Of a stretch of DNA of 47,336 nt, positions 42,779 through 47,336 are shown piece after piece. A program made the translations under genes and the position numbers. The DNA is from Hortaea werneckii (lineage: Eukaryota > Ascomycota > Dothideomycetes > Mycosphaerellales > Teratosphaeriaceae). The stretch is from positions 1-47,336 of the forward strand of contig JBAOKB010000119.1 in the NCBI GenBank assembly GCA_037044905.1, given 5' to 3'. Position 1 is the first letter of the stretch. The number at the start of each line of letters is the position of its first letter. The notes under the pieces were generated by a model. It made no database searches and was not told the origin of the DNA. It was given only the letters and a program-made list of their open reading frames with translations.

Positions 42779-43390
42779 TTTCCAACGGCATCTAGCTCGA
42801 ATTACTGCTTTGGGCTTCATTGTCTTGTCGGAGTAGAGAACGATGGAAGGTACCGAATGGCTGTGCTGTTGATGAAGAGAATGTTGATTAAATTGTCTGC
42901 CCTAGAATGTGAAGCAATGTGGAAAACCTGATGTGCAGGCTGGAGTGATAGACCGTTCGGAAACAAGGTCTTTCTTATCTTGAATGACGGGATCCAATAC
43001 AGATTGTAAACATGGCCATTTCATCTTATCAGTCCTCTCGCACGTAGCCTCAATTGCTGAAGGGAGAAGCTTTCCCGTACCTCGGCAAAAAGTGTTTTGA
43101 CAACAACCTCGGACTGAGGCGCCTTGCCGCGTTCAAAATTCGCGCCGCCAACGTGTAATTGAGCCATCGCGTACCAGCCATCACTCGAGTGCCGTCGATT
43201 TGGCTTGAAGGGCTCGTTCCCCGCGTCTGGCGTAGGGTTTCACATGTTCGGTCCATCGGTGGAGATAAGTATCACGCATGGACCGTATAGCATTGCGTCA
43301 AAAGGCGCGCCTTTTGCTCTTAAGAATTCGAGAAAGCAACCGCACTTCTGAATAACCGTCGAGTAGACTAGTATCTACATTGAGAGAAAG
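42779..43390. other. intergenic with upstream palindrome
   Basis: No gene is seen. An 18-bp perfect palindrome lies at 43299-43316, upstream of the hydrolase start. Confidence 0.5.
43299..43316. promoter_or_regulatory. 18-bp perfect palindrome upstream of the hydrolase gene
   Basis: CAAAAGGCGCGCCTTTTG is a perfect inverted repeat with a GGCGCGCC centre, ending 74 bp before the ATG. It could bind a dimeric regulator; no known factor is assigned. Confidence 0.4.
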
Positions 43391-44542
43391 ATGGGAGTGC
43401 ATTCAGCAGTGCGCCTGTTCACCAACATCTGTACCCTCCCCTTCTACACCTTCCTGTTCATCTTCTCATCCCAACGACCCTGTCGCCAATGGACTTATAA
43501 GCAGGCGATCAGCGTCCACATCATCCGTCTGGTCATCTCTGCCCTAAGCCTTCGAGGGAAGAGTCCGCCCGCGAAACTCGAGCCTGGTGCTGAAGGCGAT
43601 CGATTTGTGGTCATCCCTCCGGCAGTCTCATCCACTTACAAGGAAATCACACGAATCGATCGTGAAATCCAACCGGCCCAGACTGGAGCGACGTGGTATC
43701 CCTCTCGTCCTCAGAAAGCGACCGAGCTCGAACAGGTCGTGCTCCATTTCCACGGAGGCGCGTATGTCATTGGCGACGGCCGGGAACAGGATGCCGGCTT
43801 TCTGGCACGGACTCTTCTCAAGGCTGGGAAAGGTCGTATATCCCATGTCCTCTGCTCGCAATACCGCTTGTCTGCTGGAGACCGCCAGGGACGCTTCCCG
43901 GCTGCGTTGCAAGATGCGCTGACGTGCTATGCGCATCTGGTTCGGACCCAGGGTGTGGCGCCTGAGCGGATCGTCGTGAGTGGCGATAGCGCTGGTGCCA
44001 ATCTGTCGCTGGCTCTGCTGCGCTATCTTGAAAGTTACGGTGAATCGCTGGGTCTGAAGCCGCCTGGAAACGTTTGGTTATGGTCGCCATGGGTATGTGA
44101 TAGAAAGATTGCTCCGCAGAACCATAGCTTGAATATGGTGCTGACAATTATATCGTAGCTTGACGCCGTTGCCAGCTCCAAGAAGCCATCTGATTCTGCA
44201 CCACATTTCCAAACAGACTATGTGACCGAGGCTTTTGGCCATTGGGGCGCAAGCTGTCTGATGCCTGATCACTCAACCGGCGTCACAATCCACAACCCCT
44301 ACATCCAGGCTTACGGCAATCCTTTTGCGACCACGGCGAAGGTCTTCGTCCACACTGGTGGATTGGAGTTCATGGCGAATCCGATTTTGACTTTTGTCGA
44401 GCAAATGCGTAGCGTCAAAGGCAATGTGGTAGAAGACCATCTTAGTGAATATGGACCGCACGATATCATTCTTTTGGGAGAGAAGTTGGGGTTTGAGAGG
44501 GAAGCCTTGGAGGCTGCTAAGGCGGCGGTCCAGTCGCTGTGA
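43391..44542 (+). CDS. alpha/beta-hydrolase, hormone-sensitive-lipase-like
   Basis: Exons 43391-44092 and 44159-44542 flank a 66-nt intron (GTATGT..GTAG, branch CTGAC) and give 361 aa. An N-terminal hydrophobic segment (LFTNICTLPFYTFLFIFSS) suggests membrane association. HSL-type motifs are clear: VVLHFHGGAYVIGD (HGG oxyanion hole) and IVVSGDSAGANLSLALLRYL (GDSAG nucleophile). A late GPHDIILLG supplies a likely catalytic His. The acid is less obvious: the usual D position region reads VHTGGLEFMANP, with Glu rather than Asp. Esterase/lipase activity on a small acyl ester is likely; the substrate is unknown. Confidence 0.88.
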
Positions 44543-44610
44543 ATTTATGTGAATATAACATAGTGGTACAGGTACCATCGCAGCATGCTAAAGCATCCGA
44601 ATTATGATCA

Positions 44611-45560
44611 TCACTCCTTCTCAGCCGGCCAGAATGCCCAACCCAGCGTGATGAGAAACTTTAGTCCCACTGCAGACCACAATGATCCAGCAAGGCCAAC
44701 GCTACTATGGGCCCAGACCCCTCCAATCATAGCACCCACCAGCAACAAGATTGGAGCTGCAGTCCGCCTGTTCCGTTCCACATTCTCAGTCAACCCTGCA
44801 AAGAGCTTCGCATCCGAAAACAGATCGCAATAGATAGACGTCAGAACAACACTAGTCAGACCACCGTACTGCAACACCCGACTGGTATACGCCTGTCCAC
44901 CTGACTGAAAAGCGATAAGAGCCAAAGGCAGACCGATCCAGACGCTGACTGCTCCGCCCGAGCCCGTCTGCGGACCGAGCGACACCATCAAGGCCGCGGC
45001 TACCATACACAAGACCTGAAGCCCGTAAGAAGTGACCATGACCCAGCGTTTGCGGCCCCCGAAGTACCGGTGGAAGTGTCCAAACATCATACTGCCTAGG
45101 CAGAAGCAGCCGATCGAGATCCCAGAGCGGATCCAGCGTGTCGATTCCGTTGGCGCTACGATGCCGAGGCCAAGGTATACAGTATTGCCTGCAATCAAGT
45201 GTAAGTATCTGTTCAACGTAACGGATAATCAGCTCGAGCTTTACCTGTTCTGTTCTCGTGTTAGTATCCATCTTGCTTTGCCAAAAAGAATCAGGGATTT
45301 ACGTACTGCATGCTCACGAACGAGCCCCACACCTGCACGCTACTGCTATCTAGCAGGCCAGTGATGATGTAGCATAGAAGGAGAGCCAGATCGCCCCATT
45401 TCTTGTTGAGGTTTACGTCGAAGTGGTTGCGGACTCTGATCATAGTGGACTGCCCGCGATCGGGTTTGCCGAGGAGCGTTGCCCGTTCCTGGTCGGTTGT
45501 ATCGAGTAGGCCATTCCGGTTATTCTGGCTGCTCTCTACAGTGCCGTAGTTATGAGGCAT
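44611..45560 (-). CDS. DUF1275 (YoaK-type) membrane protein with a 5-nt microexon
   Basis: 278 aa in three exons: 45560-45307, 45249-45245 (AACAG, 5 nt) and 45188-44611. The conserved family motif SFVSMQTGNTVYLGLGI is produced only with the 5-nt exon: SMQ ends exon 1 as CA, AACAG supplies A-ACA-G, and GC opens exon 3. Intron 1 (45306-45250) has GTACGT, a perfect TACTAAC branch site and AACAG. Intron 2 (45244-45189) has GTAAAG..GCAG. About six hydrophobic segments follow (e.g. WGDLALLLCYIITGLLDSS, VLCMVAAALMVSLG, AAPILLLVGAMIGGVW). DUF1275 proteins are uncharacterised multi-pass membrane proteins. The N-terminus carries a polar 50-residue tail. Confidence 0.85.
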
Positions 45561-47022
45561 TGTGCTTGCTGAAATTGATTTGAGCGGGTATAGCGGGTGT
45601 AGCGGATGTCACGGCCCGCTGAGCAGGCTTGAGATGGGGACCGAATTGGCAATCGCCCCTCGCGAGGTGCGGGAGTGCGAAAGCGATGTTGGCAGCAGGT
45701 TCTCAAGAAGCCAGTGTTTCAACGCGGAGAGTGGCAGTCTGCTATCTTGGTGAGATGCGCAATGGATCCCGGATTCCTTAAATGACAAGACCACGAGCAG
45801 AGAGTGGGACAGGTTGCGCTAACGGCGCTGGCGAATCGATAGAGAAAGAAGAGGTACAAAATTCGATTTTGATGATTACCAGCGAGATTCTGAGGCAATC
45901 TTACCTTTATGTGGACGATGAGAGGAGGGGTTTGCATCCATTGGGGGCCCGCGATATCCCTCAACCCCGGTAGAGGCTAATTTCCCGATTGCCGATCCAG
46001 AGCCCTGGTGACGTACGGAAATCCTCCACAACATTTGCAACATTAAACGTCTCCCAGCAGCCCGTGTTTCCTTGACCTTGACGCTGGAATTATCGTTTTG
46101 CTCTATCACAGGGACACTGCACGGTGTGTATATGCTAGGCGGCGATCGCGAGTGACGACGGCAGCGACCTCAGATTTCATCGCCTCCCTAAGCTTCATCA
46201 CCTAGGAATCAGGAACAGCTGGCTTGTTGGATGAGTTTATCACTTATTCGGGGGGTTGCTCGGTGCGGGGATCAGCTACAGTCTTGACTGAGCTCAGATG
46301 TATGCGTGGAACGATATGAGACGTGGTCAGCGCCCATTTCTAGGTAGTCAAAGATATTCCTCAGTGTCAGCGGTACCGCAAACATGTTCCGACTCAGGAC
46401 TCCCGTGAACACCAAAGACTCTACGGAGACTTACTCCGCATGATTATCCATCCTCTGCATCGGCCATTGATTGACCGATACGTTGGGTGCTGCTTTCGTC
46501 CGGTCCGGCAACCACCTCCTGGGAAAGATACGCAGAACATCACACCCCTCGGCCGAAAGGGGCCGAGAATGGCAACTTCACTTCCTTTCTCTGCGAGCTT
46601 ATTACGATGAATCTGCGCGCAACTCACTAAGCCATATGGCAGCGGGACGCAAGCCTAGCTGCGCGGAAGCTGTTGCACCACAATCACAGGTGAGCCAATG
46701 GTTCTTTCTTCCGAACGGCAGTATCCCGACCCCTTCTCGAGTCGAGATGCTACGGCACCTGGGTAACTCTAGATCGGCCGATATCCAGGATCGCATTCAA
46801 GAAAGATGTAGGCAACAGGGTTCTCATTACAGTGCGCACTGGATGTAGGTCCCAGCAAGTGTAGCTGCAAGCTTTGTAATGATTGTTCTTGTGGAGTCCG
46901 CGCCGTCATCCGGGTGTGGGAAGCTCTGTGAAGCATATATGAAAAGAGCGTGGCCTCCTGCTAGAAAGTGCTGCACTTACAACCTTACTTTTAATCCTCA
47001 AGTTTAATCCTCAAGAGCACGA
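45561..47022. other. long intergenic region
   Basis: 1462 bp between divergent DUF1275 and decarboxylase-like genes. Short open frames only; one at 46471-46848 has no motif. A perfect 13-bp tandem duplication (TTTAATCCTCAAG) lies at 46990-47015, just before the decarboxylase ATG. Confidence 0.45.
46990..47015 (+). repeat. 13-bp perfect tandem duplication
   Basis: TTTAATCCTCAAG occurs twice back to back, in the probable 5' leader of the decarboxylase-like gene. Confidence 0.85.
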
Positions 47023-47336
47023 ATGGCAGAGGTCACGATCGGCCAATATCTCTTCAGTCGCCTTGCCGAACTCGGCATCAAGACAGTTTGGGGAGTACCA
47101 GGAGGCATGATCAAACTGTGTGTTTCAAGACACAGTCACTGACGAGCCGCAGACTACGAACTTGCCCTCTTGGACCTCATCGGCGAGACGGGGATCCATT
47201 TCAGTGGAAATCCCAACGAGCTTATCGCTGGCTATGCGGCAGATGGGCACGGTAGCCTATTCAGCAACCTTCATGTCAGCACACTAACTTGCCCAGGTAT
47301 GCGCGAATCAATGGCGCCGGTGCCTTTGTCACCACT
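47023..47336 (+). CDS. pyruvate/indolepyruvate decarboxylase-like ThDP enzyme (partial, 3' end outside window)
   Basis: The N-terminus of a thiamine-diphosphate enzyme. Exons 47023-47104, 47153-47246 and 47297 to the window end encode MAEVTIGQYLFSRLAELG, then WGVPGDYELALLDL, then NPNELIAGYAADGYARING and GAGAFVTT. The Glu of NEL matches the conserved ThDP-activating Glu, and the GVPGD and AADGYAR blocks match pyruvate decarboxylase. Both introns appear to start with GC, not GT: GCATGA..GCAG (48 nt) and GCACGG..CCAG (50 nt). Both have good branch sites (CACTGAC, CACTAAC). A GT at 47251 would put the next exon out of frame. Whether it is pyruvate or indole-3-pyruvate decarboxylase cannot be decided from this part. 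Confidence 0.85.

Noticed and set aside
46471..46848. 125-codon plus-strand open frame before the decarboxylase gene
   Set aside because: No ATG at its opening, no motif, and it lies in the likely promoter region. There is not enough to call a gene.

Overview
This window is nuclear DNA of a filamentous ascomycete. Many genes are interrupted by short introns of about 45-93 nt, with GT..AG ends and CTGAC/CTAAC-like branch sites. The proteins are typical fungal ones: Gyp8/TBC1D20, Rrg7, Med21, Tos4-like FHA, Vps51, Rmi1, Cld1 and a NACHT NLR. A Dothideomycete is my inference from general look; nothing here proves the class. All gene models are mine, made by placing splice sites so that conserved protein motifs stay in frame.

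Layout. 0.3-8.7 kb holds housekeeping genes: a TBC-domain Rab GAP, a PLP-dependent class V aminotransferase-fold enzyme, a membrane-anchored SAM methyltransferase divergent from an MFSD5-type transporter, and Rrg7 divergent from Mediator subunit Med21. 9.2-20.1 kb holds a small unknown protein, a GMC alcohol oxidase, ubiquitin-L40, palmitoyl-protein thioesterase, an FHA protein and an SDR. 20.7-26.4 kb is more accessory: an F-box-like protein, a frameshifted NACHT gene and a secreted tyrosinase. 27.8-32.2 kb holds three genes that all look mitochondrial: a KHE1-type K+/H+ exchange protein, an SDR with an Arg-rich leader and a Cld1-like lipase.

32.2-40.3 kb is a gene-poor island. It contains a purine-rich minisatellite, a poorly conserved multi-exon or decaying gene, three kinds of degenerate tandem repeat (about 100 bp, about 32 bp, about 75-115 bp), an intron-containing tRNA-Ser(UGA), a 24-nt poly(A) tract and one small Ser-rich gene with a likely 5'UTR intron. 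From 40.3 kb ordinary genes resume: Vps51 divergent from Rmi1, a glyoxalase-fold protein, an alpha/beta hydrolase and a DUF1275 membrane protein. The window ends inside a pyruvate-decarboxylase-like gene.

The most unusual signals are in gene architecture. The ubiquitin-L40 start codon appears to be split by an intron and followed by a 7-nt microexon. The DUF1275 gene appears to need a 5-nt microexon to encode its conserved MQTGN motif. Three introns appear to use GC donors, two of them consecutive in the decarboxylase gene. The ~32-bp TCATCGAC array is an unusual intergenic repeat. I found no CRISPR, no intact transposon and no convincing secondary-metabolite cluster.
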